From the NCBI RefSeq assembly GCF_023823125.1, contig NZ_CP090949.1, forward strand, positions 248,001 to 312,000: DNA of 64,000 nt. The letters are read 5' to 3'. A program made the translations under genes and the position numbers. This document shows, piece after piece, positions 1-8,349 of this stretch (the first letter of the stretch is position 1; every line of letters starts with the position of its first letter). This DNA comes from Erythrobacter aurantius. GTDB taxonomy: Bacteria; Pseudomonadota; Alphaproteobacteria; Sphingomonadales; Sphingomonadaceae. The notes beneath the pieces were generated by a model. That model made no database searches. It was given only the letters and a program-made list of their open reading frames with translations, and had not been told where the DNA came from.

Positions 1-461
1 GCCTGAATGTCGGCCGCCATGACGGGAGCGGCGTATAGATTGTCGGTCGGAATATCGAAGAAACCCTGGATCTGCCCGGCGTGGAGGTCCACCGCCAGCA
101 CCCTGTCGGCCCCGGCCTGAGTGATGAGGTTGGCAACCAGCTTGGCCGAGATCGGCGTACGCGGGCCGGGTTTGCGATCCTGCCGGGCGTATCCGAAATA
201 CGGCACCACCGCCGTAATCCGCTTGGCCGAGGCGCGCCGCAGCGCGTCGATGCAGATCAGCAGTTCCATCAGATTGTCGTTCGCCGGGAAGCTCGTCGGC
301 TGGACAAGGAACACGTCTTCCCCTCGCACATTTTCGTGAATCTCGACGAACACTTCCTCGTCCGCGAACCGGCGCACGCTGGCATCGGTGAGCGGGATTT
401 CGAGATAGGCCGCGATGGCCCGGGCGAGCGGCAGGTTCGAATTGCCGGACATGATCTTCAT
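1..461 (-). CDS. prs: Ribose-phosphate pyrophosphokinase, 3' part cut by window edge
   Basis: Makes PRPP from ribose-5-phosphate and ATP for nucleotide, histidine and tryptophan synthesis. It is cytosolic. The first 153 codons are present. They begin [20 protein letters not shown] and carry the Prs hallmarks [20 protein letters not shown], the FGYARQDRK segment of the ATP-binding flexible loop, and [18 protein letters not shown]. The C-terminal half, with the PRPP loop, lies beyond position 1. Start: ATG at 461, with a second in-frame ATG at 452; the family normally begins close to the (K)xxSGNSN segment, so either fits. The gene follows glpX on the same strand, 87 bases downstream. Identity is very secure; only the start and the missing end are open. 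Confidence 0.95.
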   Translation of the reverse strand, partial: MKIMSGNSNLPLARAIAAYLEIPLTDASVRRFADEEVFVEIHENVRGEDVFLVQPTSFPANDNLMELLICIDALRRASAKRITAVVPYFGYARQDRKPGPRTPISAKLVANLITQAGADRVLAVDLHAGQIQGFFDIPTDNLYAAPVMAADIQ

Positions 462-548
462 GGCGCGCGAATCCCCGAAGGCAGATGATGCGACCCGCCT
501 AACGATGAGTCATGGATTTGCAACAGAGGATGCCGGGTTGTCGTCAGA

Positions 549-1577
549 TCAACTCCGGTGCGGGGTGATCCGGTGCTCGCCCTTGATCCACCTGACCGTC
601 CCGGACGAGGCGCGCATCACGACGCTGTGCGTTGTCATGATCGTCGCTCCGGTCGATTTCTTGCGCTTCTTCACCCCGTCGAGCAGCGATCCGTCGGTCA
701 CTCCGGTGGCGGCGAAGATGCAGTCGCCCTTGGCCAGATCGTCGAGTTTGTAGATGCGGTTGAGGTCAGTGATGCCCCACTTCTTCGCCCGCGCCTTTTC
801 ATCGTCGTTGCGGAACACCAGCCGCCCGTTGAACTGCCCGCCGACACAGCGCAGCGCGGCTGCGGCCAGCACGCCTTCAGGCGCGCCGCCCTGACCCATG
901 TACATGTCGATACCCGTGTCCTGATCGGTCACCGCGATCACCCCCGCCACGTCACCGTCGCCGATCAGGTAGACACCGCAGCCGATCCCGCGCAGCTCCG
1001 CGATCAGATCGGCGTGGCGCGGGCGATCCAGCACGCACACGTTGATGTCGGATGGCTTAACGCCCTTGGCCGCCGCGACCGCTTCGACATTCTCGGTTGG
1101 CGATTTGGCGAGGTCGATGATGTCGGCCGGAAGGCCGGGGCCGACGGCAAGCTTGTCCATGTAGACGTCGGGCGCGTTGAGCAGATCCCCTTCTTCCGCC
1201 GCCGCGAGCACGGCCAGCGCGTTCGGCCCGGCCTTTGCGGTGATGGTCGTCCCTTCAAGCGGGTCGAGCGCGATGTCGATCTTGGGCCCTTTGCCCATGC
1301 CGACCTTTTCCCCGATGTACAGCATCGGCGCCTCGTCGCGCTCGCCTTCGCCGATCACCACGGTGCCATCCATGTAAAGCGTATCGAACGCCCGGCGCAT
1401 CGCCTCCACAGCGGCGGCATCGGCGGCCTTTTCGTCCCCGCGGCCGATCAATTGCGCGGCGGCAACGGCGGCGGCTTCGGTGACGCGCACCATTTCCAGC
1501 ACCAGCACGCGGTCAATCGCGTTTTCGGAAACCTGGTCTTTTGCGGCCAGCACATCTGTGTCACTAGGGGTGTTCAT
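549..1577 (-). CDS. glpX: Class II fructose-1,6-bisphosphatase
   Basis: Hydrolyses fructose-1,6-bisphosphate to fructose-6-phosphate in gluconeogenesis. The 342 residues match the usual length of the GlpX family. GEGERDEAP (about 76-84) and DPLEGTT (about 105-111) are the metal and substrate motifs of this lithium-sensitive phosphatase fold, and GDVAGVI and GQGGAPEGVLAAAAL follow later. The frame stays open upstream to 1976, but ATG 1577 gives the family N-terminus, and AAGGA lies about 11 bases before it. The start faces the TTG start of an exported protein at 1639, so 61 bases must hold both promoters. hom lies on the same strand beyond two opposite-strand genes; hom and glpX are often neighbours in alphaproteobacteria (from memory). 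Confidence 0.94.
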   Translation of the reverse strand: MNTPSDTDVLAAKDQVSENAIDRVLVLEMVRVTEAAAVAAAQLIGRGDEKAADAAAVEAMRRAFDTLYMDGTVVIGEGERDEAPMLYIGEKVGMGKGPKIDIALDPLEGTTITAKAGPNALAVLAAAEEGDLLNAPDVYMDKLAVGPGLPADIIDLAKSPTENVEAVAAAKGVKPSDINVCVLDRPRHADLIAELRGIGCGVYLIGDGDVAGVIAVTDQDTGIDMYMGQGGAPEGVLAAAALRCVGGQFNGRLVFRNDDEKARAKKWGITDLNRIYKLDDLAKGDCIFAATGVTDGSLLDGVKKRKKSTGATIMTTHSVVMRASSGTVRWIKGEHRITPHRS

Positions 1578-1626
1578 GCGAAATTCAGTCCTTCTAGGCT
1601 TTGCCTTCGCCTGCGCGCTTAGACCC

Positions 1627-1631
1627 GGAGG
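1627..1631 (+). promoter_or_regulatory. Shine-Dalgarno GGAGG that fixes a TTG start
   Basis: GGAGG ends seven bases before TTG 1639. It is the strongest ribosome site near the start of the exported gene and argues against starting at the earlier in-frame codons, which would overlap glpX. Confidence 0.65.
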
Positions 1632-1638
1632 AACGGAC

Positions 1639-2277
1639 TTGTCGAGCAATGCTGCGGTGTCCATTCCCAGATCGGGGCGGGTTGTTGCCATTTCCTTTGC
1701 AGTGACGATGGCGCTTGCCTTCGCCGCGCAGCCCGTGGCCGCGCAGGATGACGCAGGCGTGACACAGGAAGCAGAGGCTGGCGAAGAACCTGCTCCCGCA
1801 CCCCCGCCCCCGGCCCGTCCGCGCGAACGGCTCAACCTGTCTGTCACTGTGCCGCGCAACGAATCCGACCGGTTGCTCGAAGAGGATTGCGAGGAAGAGG
1901 CCGATGCAGCGCGCATTGCCAATGAAATCATTGTCTGCCGCCAGCTGGGCGAAGCAAGCGACGGGGCATGGAACAAGGAAGACTGGGAACGCCGCTATGC
2001 CGAACGGACGATGGGCAACGCCCAGGCCGATGTGGCAGGCGGCGGCATCTTCCGCGGCGAGGCGACGGTCGGCGGGTTGTGCGTGATCCCGCCCTGCCCG
2101 CCCGAAGCCGCGATCATGATCGATATCGAGGCCCTTCCCGAACCGCCGCCCGGATCGGACGCGGACAGGATCGCGCGCGGATTGCCCGCGCTTGGCCGCG
2201 ATGCCGAGCTTTCGCCCGAGGAAATCGCCCGCCGCCGCCGCGCGCTCGGGCTTGAAGCGCCGCCCGTCCCTGAATGA
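1639..2277 (+). CDS. Exported protein of unknown function, first of a tandem paralogous pair
   Basis: I do not recognise a named family. With the TTG start at 1639 the protein has 212 residues and a clean signal peptide: a basic start (IPRSGR), a hydrophobic core (VVAISFAVTMALAFAA) and cleavage after PVAAQ, so it is probably periplasmic. The mature part has two landmarks shared with the next gene: CEEEADAARIANEIIVCR, with a cysteine near each end, and PPGSDADRIARGL. Between them is an acidic/aromatic stretch (WNKEDWERRYAERT). Other cysteines lie in GGLCVIPPCPP, and the C-terminus is Glu/Arg-rich. The last four bases (ATGA) overlap the start of the second copy, so the two are translationally coupled. 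The pair sits between glpX and hom on the other strand. Confidence 0.75.
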   Translation: MSSNAAVSIPRSGRVVAISFAVTMALAFAAQPVAAQDDAGVTQEAEAGEEPAPAPPPPARPRERLNLSVTVPRNESDRLLEEDCEEEADAARIANEIIVCRQLGEASDGAWNKEDWERRYAERTMGNAQADVAGGGIFRGEATVGGLCVIPPCPPEAAIMIDIEALPEPPPGSDADRIARGLPALGRDAELSPEEIARRRRALGLEAPPVPE

Positions 2278-2753
2278 CGATTCCGGTCAGGCACCTGCAC
2301 ATCGTGCTGGCGCTGTCCGCCTTTCCCGCCACAGCGCAAGAAGCCGGGCAAGAAAGCGTGGACGAGCAAGGTCGGCTGGTGATTGACCTGACCCTTCCCC
2401 CACCGTCCGAACCGGTCGATCCCGATGCGCAGCGGCAATGCGAGGAAGAAGCCGATGCGGCGCGCATCGCGGGGGAAATCGTGGTGTGCCGTTCGCTTGG
2501 TGGAACCACCGACGGTTCGTGGAATCAGGAGGATTTCGAGCGCCGCTATGCCGAGGTGACGCAAGGGGTGAAGGCGCCCAATGTCGAAGTCGATCCGACC
2601 CCGCCGATGGTGGGGATCAGCGTGCGCGCAAAGTTCGGATATCCGCCACCGCCCGCCTTGATCATCGACATTCCTGCATTGCCGGATGCGCCGCCCGGTT
2701 CCGACGCGGACAGGATCGCGCGCGGGCTGCAACCGGTCACGAGCGGGGAATAG
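2274..2753 (+). CDS. Exported protein of unknown function, second of the tandem paralogous pair
   Basis: This 159-residue protein begins MTIPVRHLHIVLALSAFPAT, a short signal peptide with likely cleavage after ATAQ. It repeats the landmarks of the preceding gene: CEEEADAARIAGEIVVCR, then GGTTDGSWNQEDFERRYAEVTQG, then PPGSDADRIARGL. It lacks the first copy's extra cysteines and its C-terminal extension. The ATGA overlap with the upstream stop points to one transcript. Only six bases separate its stop from the stop of the convergent hom gene. Function unknown; the two conserved cysteines that frame the EEADAARIA helix could form a disulfide (inference). Confidence 0.75.
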   Translation: MTIPVRHLHIVLALSAFPATAQEAGQESVDEQGRLVIDLTLPPPSEPVDPDAQRQCEEEADAARIAGEIVVCRSLGGTTDGSWNQEDFERRYAEVTQGVKAPNVEVDPTPPMVGISVRAKFGYPPPPALIIDIPALPDAPPGSDADRIARGLQPVTSGE

Positions 2754-2759
2754 AGCGGA

Positions 2760-4073
2760 TCAATCGGGCAGGATCGGCAGCACCAAGGGTTCGCCGGTCA
2801 GGCTGTCGGAACCTTCGAGCAGCTTGAGCGCGCGGGTCACATTGGCTTCCGGCCCTTCGTGCGTCACCATCGCCACCAGCACTTCGCCCCCGCCATGCGC
2901 GCGGCCCTGCTGGATCAGGCTTTCGATCGAAACATCGGCATCGCGCATCGCGGCGGTGATTTCGGCGAGCACGCCGGGGCGATCATTGACCGTGAAACGC
3001 AGATAGGTGCGCTCTGTCCGATGGCCCGGCTGTGCCGGAGCCAGCGCGGCGAGTTGCTGCGCGGGGATAGAGAACGGCGCGCCAACTGCCGAACGCGCGA
3101 TGTCGATCAGATCGGCGACCACCGCGCTCGCCGTCGGCCCGTCGCCCGCGCCTGCGCCCTGGAACAGCAGCCGCCCGGAGAAATTGCCCTCGGCGACCAC
3201 GGCATTGGTCGGCCCGTCGACCGAGGCAAGCGGATGCTCTTTTCCGACAAGGCAGGGGCGCACGCGCTGAAGCAGGCGGGCATCATCGCCTTCGCCTTCA
3301 ACATCGGCTTCCCCGATCAGGCGGATGACGAAGCCCAGTCCGTCGGCCTGTGCGATATCGGCGGCGCGCACCTGAACGATGCCGCGCACGTCCACCGCGG
3401 CGAAATCGATCCGCGCGCCAAACCCGATGGCGGAAAGGATCGCCAGCTTGTGCGCGGCGTCGATGCCTTCGATGTCGAATGTCGGATCGGCCTCGGCATA
3501 GCCGAGCCGCTGCGCTTCGGAGAGCACTTCGGCAAAATCGGCTCCGGTCGCTTCCATTTCCGACAGGATGTAATTGCAGGTGCCGTTGAGAATACCGTAC
3601 ACCTTGGTCAGCGCGTTGGCGCTGGTCCCTTCGCGCAGCCCCTTCACCACCGGTATGCCGCCTGCCACCGCCGCTTCGAATTTCAGCGGTGCGCCCTTGG
3701 CTTCGGCCTGCTCGGCCAGCGCCATGCCGTGATGCGCGATCATCGCCTTGTTCGCGGTTACCAGCCCCTTGCCAGCCGACAAGGCGGCGCGCGACAGCGC
3801 GAGCGCGGGGCCGTCAGACCCGCCGACCAATTCCACCACCACATCGACATCGTCGCGCGCGGCCAGCGCGGTCATATCGTCTTCCCAAGCGAGGCTGGCG
3901 ATATCGACACCACGGTTCTTGTGCCGCTCGCGCGCGCTTACGGCGACCACCTCGATCGCCCGGCCCGCCCGCGCGGCGACGAGATCGCGATTGGTTTCAA
4001 GCAGGCGGATCACGCCAACGCCCACCGTGCCAAGTCCGGCGATGGCGATGCGAAGCGGTGTGTTTGTGGCCAC
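2760..4073 (-). CDS. hom: Homoserine dehydrogenase
   Basis: Reduces aspartate-semialdehyde to homoserine, the branch point to threonine and methionine. Taken from the GTG at 4073 it has 437 residues, typical of the monofunctional enzyme with a regulatory tail. The N-terminal Rossmann motif is GLGTVGVGV (about 13-21). The catalytic domain holds VTANKAMIAHHG, GGIPVVKGLREG, the GILNGTCNYIL signature and GYAEADPTFDIEGIDAAHK. The last 90 residues (RTYLRFTVNDRPGVLAEITA) form an ACT domain, so feedback control by threonine is likely. The frame extends to TTG 4100, but GGAG eight bases before GTG 4073 supports the shorter form. Alternatives are unlikely. Confidence 0.94.
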   Translation of the reverse strand: MATNTPLRIAIAGLGTVGVGVIRLLETNRDLVAARAGRAIEVVAVSARERHKNRGVDIASLAWEDDMTALAARDDVDVVVELVGGSDGPALALSRAALSAGKGLVTANKAMIAHHGMALAEQAEAKGAPLKFEAAVAGGIPVVKGLREGTSANALTKVYGILNGTCNYILSEMEATGADFAEVLSEAQRLGYAEADPTFDIEGIDAAHKLAILSAIGFGARIDFAAVDVRGIVQVRAADIAQADGLGFVIRLIGEADVEGEGDDARLLQRVRPCLVGKEHPLASVDGPTNAVVAEGNFSGRLLFQGAGAGDGPTASAVVADLIDIARSAVGAPFSIPAQQLAALAPAQPGHRTERTYLRFTVNDRPGVLAEITAAMRDADVSIESLIQQGRAHGGGEVLVAMVTHEGPEANVTRALKLLEGSDSLTGEPLVLPILPD

Positions 4074-4081
4074 GGGCAAGG

Positions 4082-4085
4082 CTCC
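4082..4085 (-). promoter_or_regulatory. Shine-Dalgarno GGAG for the GTG start of hom
   Basis: On the minus strand GGAG is followed by eight bases and then GTG (4073-4071). It decides the start: the upstream TTG at 4100 has no ribosome site. Confidence 0.5.
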
Positions 4086-4179
4086 GATGCTGCGGTGCAA
4101 TAGAAACAGGACGCGCAGCGCTGACGATCATAAGCGCCCGCGTCAAGCGCGGATTGGGCCAGTCGCGGCTCGAAGGGCT

Positions 4180-5070
4180 TCAGAATTCCTGCGTGATTTC
4201 CCGGCGGCAGGGGCCAAGCTGCTCGATCACGAAGGAATAATCGGCCTCGGCGATGCGGCGTGCATTGGCATCCTGACCGAGGTTGGCGGATGCGGGCAGT
4301 CGCGGCGGCAATGTGCAGGCGAGGCGATACCAGCGCAGCGTATCGGGCTGCGGCGGGCGCGCGGACGAATCGATGATCTCCCCCCACGACACGCCCCAGA
4401 CCGGTCGCTGGCCCGGACGCCGCAGCACGCTGATCGACATGGGAGAGCGATCCTGCGTGGCGAGGAAAATCTGCGTTTCCGATTCGCCCACCAGCGTCCC
4501 CTGCACTGCCAGAGCGTCGCTGACGGCGCTCACCACCGGCGGCTTGTCACGCGCCACCAGCGCGGCCAGCACCGGGCGGACGCGGGCTTCGAGCTCGGGT
4601 GAATAGTCGAGCTGGGCGTTGCGCCCGGTCAGCTGAATGGCACCCGGACGCGACGGAACGAGATCGGCGAACAGCAGCATTTCGCGGTCTTTCAACCGTT
4701 CGGGCCGTCCGCGCGCATCCATAGGCACATCGACGAGATAGTTGAGCGATTCGCCCACCGCCGAAGGCCCGGAAAGCAGCGCCAGCGTCTGCGCCTCGAT
4801 GTAAAGCCGCGCGAATCCGGGGGCGAGGCCGGGCGCGCGTTCGGGTTTGACCGTAATCTGACGGCGAATCTCGACCCTGATTACAAGGTCGCTGCGTTCC
4901 GCCAGCGTCACCAAATCGGCGTAAGTCGCCCGCTGGGCAGGGGTTGCGATGGGGGCTTCGGGCGCCTGGGCCTGCGCCGCAGCCGACCCGATGGCAGCGC
5001 CCGCGACAATCCCGGGGATGACGAATAGGTGCCTGAATTTCTTTCTTAAAATTGCGTTAAGGCCCGTCAT
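4180..5070 (-). CDS. Exported protein of unknown function
   Basis: A 296-residue protein with a signal peptide: MTGLNAILRKKFRH, a hydrophobic stretch LFVIPGIVAGAAIGSAAA, and likely cleavage around AQAQA. The mature part has an early segment ATYADLVTLAERSDLVIRVEIR, a central LKDREMLLFADLVP and a C-terminal WYRLACTLPPRL...GPCRREI with two cysteines. I recognise no enzyme motif; the overall look is a soluble periplasmic protein with beta-rich segments. An in-frame ATG at 5121 would add 17 residues, but it has no ribosome site, so I chose 5070 for the best signal peptide. It reads away from the tonB locus and stops 106 bases before the start of hom. Likely a sphingomonad-specific conserved hypothetical. 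Confidence 0.7.
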   Translation of the reverse strand: MTGLNAILRKKFRHLFVIPGIVAGAAIGSAAAQAQAPEAPIATPAQRATYADLVTLAERSDLVIRVEIRRQITVKPERAPGLAPGFARLYIEAQTLALLSGPSAVGESLNYLVDVPMDARGRPERLKDREMLLFADLVPSRPGAIQLTGRNAQLDYSPELEARVRPVLAALVARDKPPVVSAVSDALAVQGTLVGESETQIFLATQDRSPMSISVLRRPGQRPVWGVSWGEIIDSSARPPQPDTLRWYRLACTLPPRLPASANLGQDANARRIAEADYSFVIEQLGPCRREITQEF

Positions 5071-5489
5071 TTTCAGAATTTCCCGTGGCTTGGAGTGCAT
5101 TGGCTCGACAGTCTGTTTCATAGGAGGCTGTCCCCAGTGAATCGGCGCTGAACCGTAAAAGCGTTTGATTGCCTAGGGCAGGGCCGTTAAAGCCCAAATG
5201 GCCTGCACCGAGGTTGGGGACAAGATCGGGGCGGGCATTGCTGTTCGGATTCACTCGCTTGCGGGTGGGCACGGCAGCCTACCGGGTCTGGATTTTCGCG
5301 TTGCTGCTCACCGGGTTGACGAGCGGTGCCGAAACAATCGAGAACCGGGTGGGAGATCAAGATTCTGGGATTCACGGACCCGGGTCTAACTCAGCGCTTC
5401 TGAGCGAATCGGGGGTTCTGGATTGACCTGTGCCGTGAAGATTTGTGTCGGGCATCCGCCTGACTTTGTTATGGAGAGAAAGCGACTGG
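5071..5489. other. Intergenic region upstream of tonB, no gene recognised
   Basis: About 420 bases between two divergent genes. Several short frames stay open, but none has a recognisable protein, a ribosome site or a signal peptide. It must hold the promoters of the exported protein (minus) and of the tonB-exbB-exbD operon (plus). I could not find a convincing -35/-10 pair, an iron-box-like palindrome or a terminator by eye. Confidence 0.4.
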
Positions 5490-6158
5490 ATGGCCTACGC
5501 TGACCAACAAATGAATGGGAGTAAGGTAACTTCCATTATCATCGTGGCGTTGATCCATGTGCTGATCGGGTATCTGCTCATCTCCGGCCTGGCCATTTCG
5601 GCCGTGAAACAGGTCGTTGAGCGGGTTACCACGGTCGACATTGAGGAACCCCCGCCCCCTGAGGAACCGGACGAGCCGCCGCCCGAGCAGCCGCAGGAAG
5701 TGGCACCGCCACCCCCGGTAGCTCCGCCGCCGCCGATCAACATCGCGCCGGCACCGCCGCCGATCCAGACGCAGCCGACGATTCCGCCGCCTGCTCCGCC
5801 GGCGCTGCGGATTCCGCCGCCCGCCCCCGTAGCGCCGCCCGCGCCGCCCCCGCCGCCGTCACAGGCCCGTGGAGCGAGCACCCGCGACGAACGCCGCTGG
5901 GCTGCGCGCATCCAGGAAAACTATCCCTCACGCGCTCTGCGTGAGGAAATCGAAGGCACCGTTGGCGTTCGCGTCACCGTCACGCCCGAAGGCCGCGCAG
6001 CGAACTGCCAGGTCACCGGATCGAGCGGGTCGAGCATTCTGGACCAGGCCGCATGCGCCGGGATGGAACGCTATGCCCGGTTCAATCCGGCGCTTGATGC
6101 TGCCGGCAATCCGACGACGGGCTCGTACTCGACGCGTATCACCTATCGATTGAATTGA
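5490..6158 (+). CDS. tonB: Energy transducer TonB
   Basis: Couples the inner-membrane proton motive force to outer-membrane TonB-dependent receptors. The 222 residues show the standard plan: a short cytoplasmic start, one membrane anchor (about residues 13-38, TSIIIVALIHVLIGYLLISG), a long Pro/Glu-rich periplasm-spanning arm (about 53-142), and a C-terminal TonB domain. That domain opens with WAARIQENYPSRALREEIEGTV and runs through GVRVTVTPEGRAANCQVTGSSG to a final ITYRLN. ATG 5490 is preferred over an upstream GTG (5445) because GGAGAG precedes it and the anchor is then correctly placed. It heads a tonB-exbB-exbD-exbD operon and probably serves the TonB-dependent receptor at 42.8 kb among others (inference). 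Confidence 0.93.
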   Translation: MAYADQQMNGSKVTSIIIVALIHVLIGYLLISGLAISAVKQVVERVTTVDIEEPPPPEEPDEPPPEQPQEVAPPPPVAPPPPINIAPAPPPIQTQPTIPPPAPPALRIPPPAPVAPPAPPPPPSQARGASTRDERRWAARIQENYPSRALREEIEGTVGVRVTVTPEGRAANCQVTGSSGSSILDQAACAGMERYARFNPALDAAGNPTTGSYSTRITYRLN

Positions 6159-6231
6159 CGAAACAACTGGGCGGCCGGCTCGGGGATGGGTCGGCAGCCT
6201 TGGGGACACTTTTTCAAGAGGACTACTCGCA

Positions 6232-6990
6232 ATGAACCTTACCTATATCCTGGCAGCTGCCGCAGATGCCGAAGCGCCGGTCAACGAATTCGGCTTCATG
6301 AAGGCAATGGAAGAAGGCGGCCCGGTCGCCTGGTCGATCCTTGCCGTGATGATCATCATGTCGGTTGGCTCGTTCTACATCCTGTTCACCAAGCTGTTCG
6401 AACAGAACAAGGTGATGAAGCAGTACCAGACCGTGCGTGGCACCTTCTGGCGCGCAGCCACCCTCAAGGAAGGCGCTGCCAAGCTCGAAAAGAACAGCGC
6501 ATGGCGCCAGCTCGCCGATGACGCGGTGACCGCTCAGGACCACCATTCCAAGATGGAAGGTGCCGGCAACGAGATCCACTTCGTCGAAGAAGAACTCGCT
6601 CACTCGCAGGACACCATCAACCAGTCGCTCTCGGGCGGTCTGTCGTTCCTCGCATCGGTCGGCGCTACCGCACCGTTCATCGGTCTGCTCGGCACCGTGA
6701 TCGGCATCTACCGCGCTCTGATCAACATCGGCATCGAAGGTTCGGCCTCGATCGACAAGGTTGCAGGGCCGGTTGGTGAAGCACTGATCATGACCGCTAT
6801 CGGTCTTCTCGTGGCTGTGCCTGCCGTGCTTGCGTTCAACTGGCTGCAGTCGCGCAACCGTCGCATCAACGCCCTGATGACCGACTTCGCCAACGACATC
6901 GTGACCTTCATCGGTTCGAACGGTGCGGTGAAGCCGGCTGTGCCTGCTGCTCCGGCTGCCAAGCCCGCCGCAGCCGCTGCGAAGAAGTAA
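6232..6990 (+). CDS. exbB: ExbB-type proton channel subunit (MotA/TolQ/ExbB)
   Basis: The 252-residue membrane protein forms the pentameric part of the proton channel that drives TonB. It has a first transmembrane helix near residues 35-57 (VAWSILAVMIIMSVGSFYIL), a cytoplasmic loop with the HHSKMEGAGNEIHFVEEEL region, then two helices in the MotA/ExbB core: FLASVGATAPFIGLLGTVIG and ALIMTAIGLLVAVPAVLAFN. The C-terminus ends in an Ala/Pro/Lys tail (about the last 25 residues), which is low-complexity. It lies 73 bases after tonB and 132 bases before exbD; that gap holds two hairpins that may tune the ratio of ExbB to ExbD. Confidence 0.93.
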   Translation: MNLTYILAAAADAEAPVNEFGFMKAMEEGGPVAWSILAVMIIMSVGSFYILFTKLFEQNKVMKQYQTVRGTFWRAATLKEGAAKLEKNSAWRQLADDAVTAQDHHSKMEGAGNEIHFVEEELAHSQDTINQSLSGGLSFLASVGATAPFIGLLGTVIGIYRALINIGIEGSASIDKVAGPVGEALIMTAIGLLVAVPAVLAFNWLQSRNRRINALMTDFANDIVTFIGSNGAVKPAVPAAPAAKPAAAAAKK

Positions 6991-7005
6991 GAACCACAAG
7001 GCTGC

Positions 7006-7030
7006 CGGGGGCGGGTGATACCCGTCCCCG
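7006..7030 (+). promoter_or_regulatory. GC-rich hairpin between exbB and exbD
   Basis: An 11-base-pair stem (7006-7016 with 7020-7030, one G-U pair) closes a GAT loop 15 bases after the exbB stop. No T-run follows, so it is not a classical terminator. It could protect the exbB 3' end or cause partial attenuation before exbD. Confidence 0.5.
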
Positions 7031-7058
7031 CCGGCCCTTCGGGTTCACACATTCGGGA

Positions 7059-7079
7059 CGGCGCAAAAAAACCGCGCCG
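7059..7079 (+). promoter_or_regulatory. Second hairpin with A-rich loop upstream of exbD
   Basis: CGGCGC (7059-7064) pairs with GCGCCG (7074-7079) around a loop of seven A and two C. It lies 44 bases before the first exbD. Together with the stem at 7006 it makes this the most structured gap of the operon. Role unproven. Confidence 0.4.
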
Positions 7080-7122
7080 ACTTTGCAAGCAACGCTCAGT
7101 TTGAGCAGATAGGGAATTCACA

Positions 7123-7662
7123 ATGGCGATTTCGATGGGAGGCGGGGGCGAGACCCCGATGTCCGACATCAACACCACGCCGCTGGTGGACGTGATGCTG
7201 GTGCTCCTGATCATCTTCCTCATCGCGGTTCCGGTGGCGATTCAGACGGTCGAGCAGCTGGAAATTCCGATCTTCGAATCGATCGAATCGAAGGACAAGG
7301 TCGAAAACCTTCAGCTGACCGTGAGCACCACGGACGCCGAGGGCCGCACCGCCGGGACGATCCGCAGCGGGTTCACCGGCGCGACGCGTACTGGCGAATG
7401 CCGGGTGTACTTCAACAACATCACCCCGGTTTCTTCCGAGGAACTCTATGATCGGGCCTTCAACCGGCTTGACGCCATCGTTCAGGCCTATCCGGGCGGA
7501 GCAGAGGCGATCATCGAGGATCCGGAAGCGATCCCGCAGGTTCACATCCGCGCGGACAAGGAAGCTCCGTGGCGCTGTGTCGCCGGCACCATCTACCAGG
7601 TGCAGGCTGCTGGCTACCCGACGGTTGGTTTCATTTCGAACCCGGTCGATCCGAACGGCTAA
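7123..7662 (+). CDS. exbD: ExbD-type biopolymer transporter, first paralogue
   Basis: The 179-residue partner of ExbB. The N-terminus has MAISMGGGGETPMSDINTTP followed by the single membrane helix LVDVMLVLLIIFLIAVPVAI, which contains the conserved aspartate (about residue 24) needed for proton passage. The periplasmic domain is longer than in the two other ExbD copies: it includes GECRVYFNNITP and WRCVAGTIYQVQAAGYPTVGFISNP, with two cysteines that could pair. The N-terminal Gly-rich stretch is usual for sphingomonad ExbD. It is followed after 49 bases by the second exbD. Confidence 0.92.
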   Translation: MAISMGGGGETPMSDINTTPLVDVMLVLLIIFLIAVPVAIQTVEQLEIPIFESIESKDKVENLQLTVSTTDAEGRTAGTIRSGFTGATRTGECRVYFNNITPVSSEELYDRAFNRLDAIVQAYPGGAEAIIEDPEAIPQVHIRADKEAPWRCVAGTIYQVQAAGYPTVGFISNPVDPNG

Positions 7663-7711
7663 TCGCCGTCCGCGACCTCGTTTACGAATTTAAGGAGTAA
7701 CTGACAAGGGT

Positions 7712-8143
7712 ATGTCCGGAGGCCAACTCGACGGCGAACCGATGATCGACATGAACATGACTCCGCTGATCGACGTTCTGCTCGTTCTGCTGATCATGTT
7801 CATCATCACCATCCCTGTGGCGACGCACTCGGTCGATATCGACCTGCCGCAGGGCAATCCGCCGCCAACAGAAAACATGGTCGATCCGATCAAGAACAAG
7901 CTAGTTCTGACTTCGACCGACCAGATCCTGTGGAATGGTGAAACCATCACCCCCAACCAGCTCGTAACGCTGCTGCAGGAAACGACGACCTTCGCGGTCG
8001 AGCCGGAACTGCAGTTCGAACCCGAAGCGCAAGCCAGCTACGATCTCGCCGCCAAGGTGCTGCAGATCATCAAGAGCTCGGGCGTGACCAAGTTCGGTTT
8101 CGTCGGCAATGAGAAATATCGCCAGTTCAGCTCGGGCGAATAA
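7712..8143 (+). CDS. exbD: ExbD-type biopolymer transporter, second paralogue
   Basis: The 143-residue protein has the ExbD plan: MSGGQLDGEPMIDMNMTP, then a helix LIDVLLVLLIMFIITIPVAT with the conserved aspartate, then a periplasmic domain with DQILWNGETITPNQL and a C-terminal VTKFGFVGNEKYRQF. It is closer to the third copy at 8350 than to the first at 7123. In Xanthomonas a tonB-exbB-exbD1-exbD2 set is known in which the second ExbD is needed only for some substrates. The operon ends here, at a strong terminator 29 bases after the stop. Confidence 0.92.
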   Translation: MSGGQLDGEPMIDMNMTPLIDVLLVLLIMFIITIPVATHSVDIDLPQGNPPPTENMVDPIKNKLVLTSTDQILWNGETITPNQLVTLLQETTTFAVEPELQFEPEAQASYDLAAKVLQIIKSSGVTKFGFVGNEKYRQFSSGE

Positions 8144-8171
8144 TCGCTCGCGCCACACGGCACGAAACACG

Positions 8172-8203
8172 AAGGCGCTGCGGGCAACCGCGGCGCCTTT
8201 TTT
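8172..8203 (+). terminator. Rho-independent terminator of the tonB-exbBDD operon
   Basis: A 10-base-pair GC stem (GGCGCTGCGG with CCGCGGCGCC, one G-U pair, extended by two A-T pairs) closes a GCAA tetraloop and is followed by six T. This is a textbook intrinsic terminator. Confidence 0.9.
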
Positions 8204-8349
8204 GTTGGCCAAAAGCGGCATCGGCTCGGACGCACCCTCAACCAGATCAGTCTCGATTAGGCACCTATCGCACTTTGTTATAACATCACATTACCGGGCC
8301 GGCTGAACCCTACCCTGTGCCGGCCCGGCAACCTGTGAGGAGATGCCTG

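Noticed and set aside
1480..1638. Longer N-terminus for the first exported paralogue
   Set aside because: It would overlap the glpX start and destroy the signal peptide; TTG 1639 has a perfect ribosome site.
5071..5489. Iron-box, riboswitch or small gene upstream of tonB
   Set aside because: No palindrome, conserved aptamer-like core or coding frame with a ribosome site could be supported by eye.
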